Positions 1-10,991 of a stretch of 64,000 bases of DNA are shown here, piece after piece. Source of the DNA: Galerina marginata (taxonomy: Eukaryota; Basidiomycota; Agaricomycetes; Agaricales; Galerinaceae); contig JAECYW010000003.1 in the NCBI GenBank assembly GCA_023014335.1, forward strand, positions 806,001 to 870,000, written 5' to 3'. How positions within the stretch are numbered: the stretch's first letter is position 1; every line of letters begins with the position of its first letter. The notes under the pieces are model-generated. The model did no database searches, was not told where the DNA came from, and saw only the letters and a program-made list of their open reading frames with translations. The translations under genes were made by a program, and so were the position numbers.

Positions 1-779
1 AGCAAGAGTATGATTAGAAGTAGTTTGAAGGGCACAATCAAGGTCGGACAGCCATGATATTTTTCTTTTGAGGCGAAGAAGGTGCGCTTCTTTTATGGCA
101 GCAGAAGCATAAGAAGAGGAAGGTAGATGAATAAGGTAAGTCAAAAAACGCAAGGCCAAAAGCACACGGCGAGGGAGGATAGGGAGTATTCCCGTTTCAG
201 TAAATAAAGGGGGAATAAATGAATTTTGATTAACGTGAAGCATGGAACGAAGAAAATGTTAAGTCGTGCGAACAAATGTAGTAAGTATTTCAAACTCAGA
301 TAGGTTTTTGGCAGGCCACACCTATAGTTAGACCGCCGAAAAGTGATGAGGGTCGACGAAACGGAGCCAATGACAAACAGTTGCATACCCCGGCAATTCC
401 AGATTGCCGACCCGAAAAGTCGACTTCCAGAATCGTCCACAGTGGCTCCACACATCAAGAAAGCCTCACCTCCACCCCTCAACGACTTCCAGCCGCAGAG
501 CATGTTCCGTGACGTTTCCAATCTTCAAAGCCTCACGGCGCTCACAAGCAAGCAGGGCGAAACACGACCCTCCTACGTTCGAAGGAGCGAGCTCGTTGTA
601 TGTTTTCGCTACTCTTCCTTTGTTCTCTACTTCAAACACTCGATTTGACAGGGAATTGCATTCTGGCTCGCTGCATCTGTCTCCAAACCAGCAATTCGAA
701 TCGGCAGAGTCTAGAACACGATGATACTGCGTTAGAAGCAAGCACCTCCGCGAGTCTATCCGCGAATACGACCTGTTGA
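1..779. other. No gene recognised; left edge of duplicated block
   Basis: No coding region can be supported here. The open frames are short and overlap on both strands. The stretch at about 580-660 resembles 5,320-5,400: both have a purine-rich lead, CTCGTTGT, then a TTTTCGCT- or TTTCGTTC-like run and CGATTTGACAGGG or CATTCGACAGGG. This suggests it is the decayed 5-prime part of the repeated inhibitor block described for 780-2119. Confidence 0.4.
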
Positions 780-2119
780 TTTAGATGGGCAAACGCGAGA
801 AGGTTGGACATATCGTCGTGGGAGGTGCGTTTTTTTCTTGTTCCATCTTCCGTTCCCCTCTGTGTACCACTGATAATTTCCCTATCAGGAAGACCTCCGA
901 CTGTCTGCGCCTTCTTAGGCAGTGCCTAGACCTTCTCCTCGTGCTTGAAAGCCGCCGCTTTCTCACCACAGGGAGAACGAGGAGAGTCCGACGCCCGCCC
1001 ACCGACGGCCTCTGGCTCAGCAGAATGTGGTAACGTGGCGAGGTAGGTCCAATTTGGCTTTTTCTTGTAATGTATGCACCCAACTTACTTAGTTAGGTCG
1101 CGACAGGCTCATATATGCTCCTCGAAGCGGACAGTCGTCATCCTCAGTTGCCTTTCCAGCGAAATCTGGTGTATCGCTAGTCAGGGCATCGGGTACGCCC
1201 TGGCCCTTTTGCATCTATCTTTTCTTTATCTGATCTCATCTACCTCTTATAGTAACTTGGCGTTCACAGCAGTTACGGCTCGCGCTGACTACTGTAAGTT
1301 TAACACCGAGGGATTTTCGTGCGTCCTGTCCTTATTTTCCAGTATCCCTTTTCATGAAATTCATCAACGTCTTTTGCCTCAAGAAACTGAACATCATCAT
1401 TGTCAGTTCTTAGCACGTACATGCCAGTAAGCCCGACGTCGCGTCGGCATTGCCTATTGTATGCCCAGCTGGATCCGTTCTTGATCCAGAAAGTGGAGCG
1501 GGCGTTGAGGTGATGTCGATCTGATGGGAGCCAGCGGTATGTCGATAGTATGTGTTCCTTTTCTCTTTCCCCCTTTTTCGCTCTGTCACTGACCGTTTAT
1601 CCGCACTCTTCTTGACTGCCGACGTTCAGCTGCAATCATGCAATCACAAGCATGCCGTTGGGGTTTGAAGCTCAGGTAATCGTCTAATGCTCATCGGAGT
1701 TGTCGTACGTCCATTTCTTTTTCTTGTCGTCGTTCCGGTTTCTGAAAGGTTTCCCAGCTCAGTACAGATTATCTAAGTTTCAGTCGACGGTTTCGCATGC
1801 CTTTCGAATAACGCCTTGCGTTTTCCATTGTATGTTCTTTGTTCGCGCTTGTCTACTCATCTCTTAAGCTCACGACATTTTGGCTTGCCTCTCAAGTCAT
1901 TTTGGTAGATGCCCTGGAGACTCGCTCGGAGTTCTTCAACCCCACCGGAGGGATCGCCAATATTTGACTACCCCGTCGATAATTCGGTCATTCTGAGTAC
2001 CCGAGGAGGTGTTTTTCCTGGGTAAAGACACGCGCATCGGGTCTATCATTACTCACAGCCTTTCGCATTTTGGCTCTCTCTAGAGCTGACAAATGTTACT
2101 CAATGCGGCTGATAGTCAT
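780..2119 (+). pseudogene. Degenerate protease-inhibitor-like gene copy (remnant 1)
   Basis: This is a decayed relative of the inhibitor-like gene at 7089-7739. The clearest part is 1896-1967, which still reads as a last exon: VILVDALETRSEFF followed by a short tail and a TGA stop. It matches the true last exon (VILVENGGASETRWEFVNSG), but the Trp of RWEF is replaced by Ser. Upstream pieces shared with remnants 3 and 4 include GGCTCATATATGC (about 1107), AGCCCGACGTCGCGTCGGCATT (shortened; about 1430-1450) and pyrimidine-rich intron-like tracts. No continuous spliced frame could be rebuilt. It lies directly downstream of the 3-prime end of the NACHT gene, as remnant 3 does with the second NACHT copy, so the two travel as one duplicated block. 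Confidence 0.6.
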
Positions 2120-2161
2120 ATGTCGACTGGGTCATTCGCACAGTTGAGCGGCCGACTCAAG
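2120..2161 (+). other. Conserved 14-codon mini-exon before a GTGAGAG donor
   Basis: An ATG opens a 14-codon frame (MSTGSFAQLSGRLK) that runs into an exact GTGAGAG donor-like site. The same structure, with two residue changes (MATGSFAQLSGQLK), is at 10773-10814 in the second copy of the block. This may be the first exon of a lost gene or a non-coding piece that kept its frame by chance. No downstream exon was recognised before the 3-prime end of the NACHT gene. Confidence 0.3.
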
Positions 2162-2328
2162 GTGAGAGAAATTTACGAAGTTCTTGTTATCTGACGCGCA
2201 TTGTTGGCGTGCCATGTTACTGTGCACCTTGTTTATGTTCAGGAATTATTTTAAAGATGTTCCGATAGATTTCTTAAATAAGCCATTCTTGCAATTTACA
2301 AGCTACAGTTGAGAGCAAAGTGTCGTGC

Positions 2329-4877
2329 TCATTCGTCATCTGAATCAGCATCATAATAGTACGATCTATCCACTTCTCCGTCTTCTCCCTTGACAGTGAT
2401 TCGAAATCCGGGTGGTGCTAAACCGCAGACTCGCACCAGGTAGTTCGCAAATGTCCGGACAGTTACTTGAAAATTTCGTGTTTTGTCTTTATGGTATGAG
2501 CTGCGGCATTGGTTTGGGAGGATGAGGGCCAAGTTTTTGAGAATTTCTATGAGCTCTGGGTAGGGTGCAGCCTGAGGAAGAAGTTCCTCAACAGCATCTA
2601 ACATTTGATACGCTTGCCCTCTTATTAGTCTTAAAATATGTTAACTTGTGCGCTTGCCTTCTGATGATTATGGAGACTTACCTTTCATATTTTTTGTCAT
2701 TGCATGATTGGATAAGGAACCCCAGGAGTATTTTGGTGAGAGTGGCAAATTTTGTGCCATTGAGAATGTATTTACCGGCTCGGAGAGGATCTGCAAGGAA
2801 CTCCAGCAAAAGTTCTTGGTACACAGGATTTGTGGATAGGCCAATATAATGGTACAAAGTGGTCTGTAACCACCCAGGGTCATCTTCTGTGAGTGGGATG
2901 CATACTTGACGATCAAACGCTGTGACTAAGATGTGTTCAGGGTTATCCGGGTCCAAAGTCTTGACGAATTGAGAGGCAATAATTGCATTTCCCAAGGTAT
3001 CAGACTTGATCTTGGAGAGTCTGTCATGCAAAATTTGGTCCCATATTCCCCGATGATAAAGATAAAGTTGGTCTGTGTTGGAAAAACCCTGGAGGTTGTA
3101 GGAAAGGAATTACTTCCTGAAGAATATAAATAAAGAGAAGGCGCACAGATGTCTTCAGACCCATGAGAAGCCTAGCAACTAATCCATCACACGGCCAATC
3201 GTCGATACTGTCCGAGTCCGAGTTGAGTAGTATAGAATATATACATTGGACAAATGGTGTTTTAAAGGCCATTTCCCGTAGTTCATCCGTTGGATCTGCG
3301 CGGAATAAAAAATCTTCGGCTTCTTTAAACCACCAATGCGCAAACCAAATATCATCTGGTGCTAATGAAAAGATACGTGGGTGTAAGGGCGCGCTTTCCA
3401 GAAGACTACCACCTGGAAGTCCAAAGTACTCACTGTCAATGTATTGGTGAATATGATGTAAACCAATACGAGAAAGCTCCGAGAACATCGCTGTAGGGTT
3501 GATATGGTATTCTTTTGACCTTGCTTGATCCAAAAGGAAATCTCCTAAGGAGGCATGAAGAACCCTTATCACGCTTTCCTCATCAACCATAATAATGGAG
3601 GAGAGATCGGCCAGAAGGCGAGTGGCATCGCCCTCATCAAGAAGCATAAGCCCCTCCATGAATTTCGTACTTTTGTCCTCAGCATTGGAAAGAAGAATTG
3701 CCCCTACCAACGGCAGGGTTGCATCAATATCCTCAACGCGGGAGAGAATATCGCTGTACAGGGCATCAAGTTCAGCGAACGGCATGTCTTTTTTTACGGG
3801 ACGGAGACCGAGAATTATTTCCAGGTTTTTGGTGGGATTGTACCGACTGGAAGAGATAAACCGAACAACAGTGGCAGCATATATAAACTGCCCAGACGAT
3901 TTGGTGACAAGGGATGAAATATCTGCATTTGATGGCCAAGCAACCGGAATGGATCGTTTCTGGAGATGGGTTTCCTTGATTTGGGAGAAGCAACCATCGA
4001 AATATCGCCTGATGTCGGATTCGGGCTGATATGTATCGTCCAGTGCAAGGTGTGATGTAACCCTTTTGAGAGTCAGGTTGGCGAAAGTAAGGCTAATCTC
4101 TCGCTCTGTTCGACTGGAAAATAGAACCATTAAGTGAACAAAGTCCTTGGAACGGGAAATAGCATCAGAAATGGTGTCGAGGATATGGCGTTGACCGTTT
4201 GTGTCGTTACATTCGTCTAGCCCGTCAATCACCACCAAGTACGGAAGTGGAACTGGGAATGTCCACGTCTTGTAAACCTGCATTAACGGCTCAACAATTA
4301 AGGCGTTAAATTGGACTTGAAACGAGCGCTGAAAAATGGCAGGATCGTTCGCAACCACATCTTCAATAAGACTTCTCGCCTGTGGTAGATTTACTGCAAG
4401 CTGATACGCTAGACTTGCTGCGAGAGGCTTCACACTGTTCCGTTTAGAATCCGACCTAGAAAAAAAGAAGCTCGCCAATAATATGCCATGTTGATGGCAC
4501 ATTTCAGCGATAGTCTGTGCGATCGCGGATTTTCCAGCACCTGCGGGGCCGTATAACCACAAAATGTACTCTTCCCATCCAAAGGTTCCGATGATCCAAT
4601 CCATGACCTTCTTAAGAACGGCAACCCGGGTGTTTGGGTAGCACTTTGGTGGATCGAAACGGTCTCCGGAGTTGTGAAAGGCGCCTGGGGACGCAGCCTC
4701 GAGAAGAATTTCCATACCTACGGGTGTGAGCATGTTAAATCCAGGTCGGTCAATTTATCAACAGTTGGAGGCCAAAGTACACCCACCAGTTTTGTGGTTG
4801 GCGAGATGAACGGGGCCATGATATTCGGAATGAAATGTGCTCCTGTCAACTCGAAAGTTCCTGCTATTTGGGAACAT
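2329..4877 (-). CDS. NACHT-domain NTPase (NWD2-like), four exons
   Basis: Predicted intracellular STAND-type NTPase of the fungal NLR-like class, a family linked to non-self recognition and regulated cell death. Exons on the minus strand are 4877-4787, 4717-3147, 3088-2682 and 2629-2329. The introns are 69, 58 and 52 bp (GTGGGT..TAG, GTGCGC..CAG, GTAAGT..AAG). The joined frame is 2370 nt, or 789 residues plus stop. Walker A GPAGAGKS is at about residues 87-94 and Walker B LVVIDGLDE at about 191-199. The N-terminus (MFPNSRNFRVDRSTF) precedes the conserved GxxxLLEAASPGAFHNS motif, and the C-terminus is acidic (YYYDADSDDE). I see no WD40, ankyrin or TPR repeats, so the sensor part is a short helical region. 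I chose the upstream start because the first intron restores frame in both copies of this gene; the ATG at 4733 lies inside that intron. A frameshifted paralogue lies at 10992-13556. The NACHT assignment is firm; the biological role is inferred from the family. Confidence 0.85.
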
Positions 4878-5289
4878 TAGAAAAGACCTGAAGATGGACA
4901 GGATTTAAGGAAGGAATGTTTCGTGAGGTGGGTGGGTGAAGCAAAGAGACGAGCGAATTCATAGACCACAAGCGTTCACCTTGCTGTCTGTTGGCTGTGC
5001 TCGATGATGACAGGCTGTGCTTGACCGATATGTGGCGGACCGGTCTGTTCCCCTTTCTGTCTCCAACCATCGCCGCCAGCAACATCGCCTCGCAGCATTG
5101 CCTACTTCGCTGTCTTTTTGATCCGCCAGCCACAACGTCTCTAGCTGTAGTCCCACCAGCGACGCAGGCGTATTTGTCGACGTCGACGGCACTTGCCCCA
5201 GATCGGCCCTGCTAATAATATGCCACCATAATGCAGCTCAACAACCTTGAGAGCTCCCGACGCGACATTCGACGGTCACAAGCTTTCAG
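4878..5289. other. Upstream region of the NACHT gene; no gene seen
   Basis: This is the 5-prime flank of the minus-strand NACHT gene. The first roughly 130 bases align with the flank of the second copy (13,557-13,670), sharing the CGTTCACCT..GCTGT segment. This marks the right edge of the duplicated block at about 5,010. No clear TATA box was found. The short open frames here overlap on both strands and have no support. Confidence 0.4.
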
Positions 5290-6880
5290 GCAAGCGATGC
5301 CGATCTTCGCCTTCCAGTCCTCGGAGGGACAAATCTCGTTGTCTGTTTCGTTCCTTTTCTCCGGTAGCACTCCTCAAACATCCCATTCGACAGGGTTACG
5401 AATATCGTTCATTGCAGCTCATTCCGGACCCACTCTGCCAATCTGCATCCCCAGGAGCACTGAATCTTTTAGCAGAAACTTCAGCAGCAATTTTGCCCCT
5501 TGACACTGGTATGAATGTTTTTCAACGTGTGTGTCCTGAGTTGGTAGGATCAAGTCGTCGTGGTTCAGAAGGTTTTCAGAAGGGTTTTCGAGTCTTATGG
5601 ATGATGCGTATCCTTCTGTTCTGTCGTTGATTCACTCTTTCGATACATGGCGCAGACGATAGTTACCCGTAGGGCAGATGTCCTACCACCTGTGTTATTC
5701 CAGCAAGCAGAGTGGTTTGTATGATCACTTTTTAGGCCATTTTTTGATTCTTTTTTGGAGTGCATGCACGCACTTCTTTAACTGGGATAGCGACGACGGA
5801 TGTATATATATGCGTGTATACTATACTTAATCGAAGGCCCCGAACTGGAAGTTCGTCAACCGCGCATACGCATCCTGTGTAGCCTGTGAGTCGCATTGTT
5901 GGACTGTCTGAACACAGAACTCACTGTATCGATGTACGTTTTTCTTTCCAGGAGACATCCGACACCCTCTATTTTGAGCACGTATTGGTTAATAAGCCCA
6001 ACATCGCGTCGGTGTGCTCTATTGTGTGCGTAGCTGGGAGTCTTCTCAAGCCCCTGACAAATTCAAGCGGGAAATGGGAATCTGACAACCTGCCTGTAGT
6101 GACAATGTAGCCAGTATTATGTTGATAATGTGTACGTCTTTTCTCTCTCCCTCTTTTTAACTAAGAGACTGACGATATCATTCCTGCGAGGTTAGTCCCG
6201 TCGGTTGGACTTTTTCTCTGGCGAGAGGCGACAAGATTCGACCCTCCACCTTTCGCTTTAACGAATGTGATCGCGTCTATCTTCACCTCTATATTGCTTG
6301 AGCTCAATGTTTTCCTTATAGTTTCTAAATTACTGACCCCTTGATCGTGAATGATGCCACCTTGTTAAACTGCCGTCACCGTATGTTGTGAGTCCGGGGT
6401 CATAACCAACACTTCGGCGACTTCTTGGCCGATAATCGCTAATTGTCCTTCAGTTTCCGGGCCTCTCTAGCTACCTAAAACCCTGATCTTGAACTTGAAG
6501 CAAGATTTATGTACTCAGACATCCCTTGTGCTTGCTTGCAATTATCGTCTTAGATCTTCCATTTGTGGCTTGAGACGGCTTCGATGGTAATGGTTCGGAA
6601 GTTTGTTCCATGGAATTAAAGGATACTTCGACGAGTCCTCAATGATCCCAAGAGTATGCAGTTTTGAATTCTCGGCAAAGTCGGTTAACCTATTTTTCAA
6701 AAGTTTGGCTGGTTTTCAGGGAGAACATTCATCGTTCGCATTGAAGGTCTTATTCCAAGAAACCTGCACATATACAATTTCTGACGCCATTTGCTCCTAA
6801 CTGAAAAATTCAGTACTCTTCAGCGCCCCATCAAGCGAGGTGTCTGATTGAATGGTTAGTTCGAAATCCCCTATTTCATG
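5290..6880 (+). pseudogene. Degenerate inhibitor-block copy (remnant 2)
   Basis: This region has no intact gene but keeps landmarks of the inhibitor block: a TAAGCCCAACATCGCGTCGG segment at about 5,993, then CTATTGTGTGCGTAGCTGG, and TGTACGTCTTTTCTCTCTCCC at about 6,130. All three recur in remnant 1 (about 1,430-1,570). No last-exon ETRSEF-like peptide was found, so the copy is more decayed or truncated than the others. From about 6,500 to 6,880 I see nothing recognisable. Confidence 0.45.
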
Positions 6881-7034
6881 CAATGTTCTAGAATCTTGGA
6901 ATTATCGCTGAATGGAACACTCACGTATAGACTATCCGCCGTTCCTGCCGTTACAGCTGATATCCAGAATCTACAGACGTCGCACCCCTGAGATAGGTCA
7001 ACTGCACCAACGCTGCTTCGTACGAAAGAAAACA

Positions 7035-7042
7035 TATAAATA
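7035..7042 (+). promoter_or_regulatory. TATA box of the inhibitor-like gene
   Basis: TATAAATA lies 47 bp upstream of the ATG at 7089. A pyrimidine-rich, CCTTCAACATC-like leader follows. The position fits a short 5-prime UTR of a strongly expressed small gene. Confidence 0.6.
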
Positions 7043-7088
7043 CCCCCTCCAAGTTGACTCCTTGTCAGTATCAACCACCTTCAACATC

Positions 7089-7739
7089 ATGTCTGTCACT
7101 CCAGGAATCTACCTCATCAGGAACCGCAAGACCGGGTACTACATTGTACCCAACAACGAGACCAGTTCTGGTGATGCAGTCACCACCATCAAAATCGGCG
7201 ACCAGGTCCCCAAGGAGGCCGTAAGTGCAGTCTTTGATTGTACTCGCCCCATGGGTCTAATATTTGTCGTCGCCTCTCTAGAAATTGACCGTCTCCGTTG
7301 ATCAAACGGGGGCGTACACCATCAAGTCGGACTCTAACTTGAGCGTCGCCGATTCCGGGGTCAGTTTTCGTTTACTTATCTTCCGCGTTCCCTTTTTCAA
7401 CTTAGTAATGATCAGAAAACGGACTCCAACGGTAAACGCTACCTTGAGTGGCAGGAAGGAGACTACAAGTGGTCCCTCAAAGCTGCCAGCACTGGATTAT
7501 GGAAGTAAGTGTTTATCGTATATTTACTGTCCGTTAAATTTACAAAGCATTCCTCTAGCATCAAGCTCGTCAATGACCCCAAGTTTGCAGCTGATAACGT
7601 CACTATTGCACGCAACGTGAGATTTAACATCACCTTCATTGTCGAATATTTTGAATTGCTGAATGTGTTCTTTTAGGTCATCTTGGTCGAAAACGGAGGC
7701 GCCTCCGAGACCCGCTGGGAGTTCGTCAACTCTGGGTGA
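7089..7739 (+). CDS. Small beta-trefoil protease-inhibitor-like protein (I66-like)
   Basis: Five exons (7089-7220, 7282-7359, 7416-7504, 7559-7616, 7677-7739) joined through introns of 61, 56, 54 and 60 bp give 420 nt, or 139 residues. All introns have clean GT..AG ends, and phases agree throughout. The protein starts MSVTPGIYLIRNRKTGYYIV and ends ETRWEFVNSG. Its spaced aromatic motifs (GxYLIRN, GAYTIKS, YKWSLKAA, RWEFVN), length and lack of a signal peptide fit the fungal beta-trefoil serine protease inhibitors of MEROPS family I66 (cospin type), which are cytosolic mushroom defence proteins. A mycocypin-like cysteine protease inhibitor, or another trefoil protein such as a lectin, is the alternative. 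It is the only intact member; at least four decayed relatives lie nearby. The gene model is firm and the family call is moderate. Confidence 0.72.
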
Positions 7740-9640
7740 GAAGTCACCCAGCACAATATTTACACCCGGAAGTCTCCACTCGGCTCGGCAAATGGTCCTC
7801 GAATTTTTGGTATATCGTGCACTCATGAACGAAGTTATTTTAGTTATCAGAAAAAGCCTAGAAAATATGCAGACTTCGCTTCAATCGTCAATTCATACCT
7901 CATTGCTTCCTACCTTCATTCGGCGGACGATCTCTATCTATTGAAAAGTATAGCTCGATTTTACTTGAAATTACTCGATATCCGAATCAGTAAGTAGCTT
8001 TATGAACTTGTTTTCAACCTACTTATGGGTTAACTACGAACCATACATGACAATCACTTGTTCATGGCTACATTCATGATTAATGAGATTGTCAGACTAC
8101 GAAACGCTGAAAGATCGTTCTCTTTCTCGCCGGTGAAGTTGGCGAACGCGATTTGTTCAAATTCCCATAGACTCGGATAAACAAAAAAGGTCAAAGGCAC
8201 TCGGTAAGTTGAAGAGAGACAAGAGCGAGCAGTGATTGGGAAACCGTAGATTGCGATTGCCAAGAGCTAGCGCGGAAAGCAAGGCTCAGGGCAGTACCTA
8301 CGACGCATACACACGGTAAACTGTTCAAAAGAAGAGAAAAATAGAGTAGTCCAGCACGACAATTCCATCAAGCGCTAGCAGGTAATCGACATGCACGAGG
8401 GTCTAGGCGCCATCAATAAGTCTTGGTCGGGTCCGTCGACAAGAATCGTGACGCAGCTAGCTGACCTCCGAGATGAAGGAGGACTAGGTCTTGACTACGA
8501 ATGGAGTGGTCAGCCTGCCCCTGGGCGAGGACGCCGAAGGATAGCGCCTTGAACTCGAACTAGTCAACTGGGTGGTTAGGATAACGATACAGATGGGCGA
8601 AGAAGGAAACAGTCGATGCCGCGCGGAGAGGATTGGGTGTCGCAGTATCGAGGGTGAAGGCGACGCAGGCATGACTGGGAATTGGTTACAAAGAGGCATG
8701 GAATGGAATCCTGAACACCGTTTCAGAGGGCAGAAAAGAAGGTTTCGGGGAGAGAGAAGTTGGAGGTTGAATGAAAGGTATGCCCGGGTGATAAACAGTG
8801 TCGGTCTCTATTAGGCTACGGCGTCGAGAACAAGAGCGACGCTGAGTTGACCTGCATTGGCCACGATGCCCTATCATAAAGTAGCCCAGAATGTAAGCAA
8901 GGAATACCAGATTTTCCGAATAAATAGAACATACCGGATCCCAAGGCGACAAGGGCTTGAATTTTCCTTTAGCATGGATAAATTACGGTAATGATATCTT
9001 GCTGGAGGAAGGATGTTAGCGCTGCGACAATGAAACGAAGGAAATTTTAAAATGAAGACCTACGTAGAACAGTCGCTCAGAGAAGAAACGACAGCCGAGC
9101 TTCACTGTTGGTTAAACGAAGTGTTTCCTGGACCTAGAAATGTAACAAAAGTCGTTAATAACAGTGAATACAAGATGCGAACGGAGATACTCACCTACCC
9201 AGGATCCTAACATAAACTTTCGGCCAAACAATTCCGCGGTCGTCGTCGATGAGAGACCCAGTTCGAAAATTTCATCGAGTCGTTTGCGCCATGAGGCGAC
9301 GTTCAAAGAGAATATCTAGAGGTTAGTTATCAGCTGGATAACATAAGCGTGTTCCTTGGTGAGTCCTACAAAGAGCACTGCGACGAGATGGCAAGAGGGA
9401 AAAGGCTGCAGGAAAGAAACAGTGTCAGATCATGGGAAATCGTGAGTAGTCGCACGGACCCTGAATTAATGGCGCGGATCAACGCGCCGATGTTCAAAAC
9501 GAAAGGCGTTGAGCCGCCGAGAATAGATTCAGCGACCCACCGATTTTTGCCCACCTGCCATCTCTCTCAGCTTCAGGCTACCCGGCAGCGTGATCGCACC
9601 CCCTTTCCTTGTCCAAGCCTGTTCGAGGGAGGCGCGATGT
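7740..9640. other. Intergenic; nothing recognised
   Basis: I read both strands and found no domain, no consistent exon series and no repeat shared with the rest of the window. The longest frames (about 65-90 residues) have unnatural composition and overlap on both strands. A stretch at about 8,490-8,830 is purine-rich on the plus strand. Confidence 0.4.
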
Positions 9641-10772
9641 CATCTAGCCAAAATACAGCAACAACACGCACCCTATCAGGGCGTTGACACCCACCACGAT
9701 AATTCTGACCGTCCTCGTCGTCATAGGCATCGCGTAAACCTCTTCCCAGTGCAGACCTCCCGGCTTCCTCGCCACAGGGAGAACAGGGAGAGTTTTACCC
9801 CTGCTCCGGCTCAGCAAACTCTGGTAACGGGCCGAACTCACCTATTTCAGTTGTCGCAGGCTCATATATGCACCTCAAAGTGGACAGCCGCCAGACTCAT
9901 TTGCCTCTCCAGCTTTCGCTGGAGAGTAGCGCCATTCAAACTTAGAAGTCAGGTATCAGGTATGTTTTCGTCCTTTCGGAGATCTATGTTTTATTATCTG
10001 ATATCATCTCCATCTCGTAGTAACTTGAAATTCGTGGCGGTTGCCCTTGACACAAACTAAATTTCGTGCAACACCATTGGATTTTCGTACGTCTTGTCCT
10101 TTTTTCTTCTTCCATAAGAAACTGAACACCATTGGCAGCTCTTAGCACATATCCATCAGTAAGCCCGACGGCGCGTTGGCATTCCCTATTGTATGCACAG
10201 ATGGAGCCGTCCTCAATCCCCAGAGAAGTTGAGGGAGGATGAGAACATCACGAGATGACGATGATCTGTGGGGGCCAGCGGTATACCGATATTCCCTTTT
10301 ACACTATGTGACTGACCATTTTATTGCGCTGCTTTGCTGACCATCGGAGTGGTCGTACGTCTTTTTTTCTTTCTTTTCGTCGTTCCTGTTTCTGAAAAGT
10401 TGTTCCAGCTCAATATAGATTAGCTACGTTTTAGTCGATGATTTAGTATGCTTTTTTCGAATAACGCCGTGGTCATTCCATTGTATGTTCTTTCTTCGCG
10501 CTTGTTTACTCTTTTCTTAAGCTCACGATATTTTGGCTTGCCTTTCACCTCTTTTTGGTAGACGCCCTAGAGACTCGCTCGGAGTTCTTCAACTCCGCGG
10601 GAGGGATCGCCAATATCTGACTACCCCGTCGATAATTCGGTCATCCTGGGTACCCAAGCAGTTGTTTTTCCAGGGTAAAGACACGCGCGTCGGGTCTATC
10701 ATTACTCACAACCTTTCGCATTCTAGCTCTCTCTAGTGCTGACGAATTTTACTCGATGCTGCTGGTAGTCAT
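9641..10772 (+). pseudogene. Degenerate protease-inhibitor-like gene copy (remnant 3)
   Basis: This is the counterpart of remnant 1 in the second copy of the block. Shared landmarks are CAGGCTCATATATGCACC (about 9,858), a GCCCGACGGCGCGTTGGCATT-like stretch (about 10,160) and the last-exon remnant at about 10,547-10,620. The last reads LFLVDALETRSEFFNSAGG and then a TGA stop. As in remnant 1, RWEF has become RSEF. The upstream exons are not recoverable as one frame. Confidence 0.58.
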
Positions 10773-10814
10773 ATGGCGACTGGGTCATTCGCACAGTTGA
10801 GCGGCCAACTCAAG
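10773..10814 (+). other. Second copy of the 14-codon mini-exon
   Basis: MATGSFAQLSGQLK ends exactly at a GTGAGAG donor-like site, matching 2120-2161 with two residue differences. See that entry for interpretation. Confidence 0.3.
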
Positions 10815-10991
10815 GTGAGAGAAGTTTACGACGTCCTTGTTTTCTGACGCGCATCGTTGGCCGTGCCATGTTACTGTGCACAGTCTTTATATTCAGGAAT
10901 GATGTTTAAAGATGTTCCGATAGAATTTAAAGTAGATAAGTTATTCATGCAAGTTACAAACTGAAACTGAGAGGAAAATATACTGTAGTGC

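Noticed and set aside
3555..4029. Plus-strand frames of 120-144 residues opposite the NACHT genes (also 12234-12671)
   Set aside because: They are antisense shadows of the NACHT coding sequence and are conserved only because the sense strand is.
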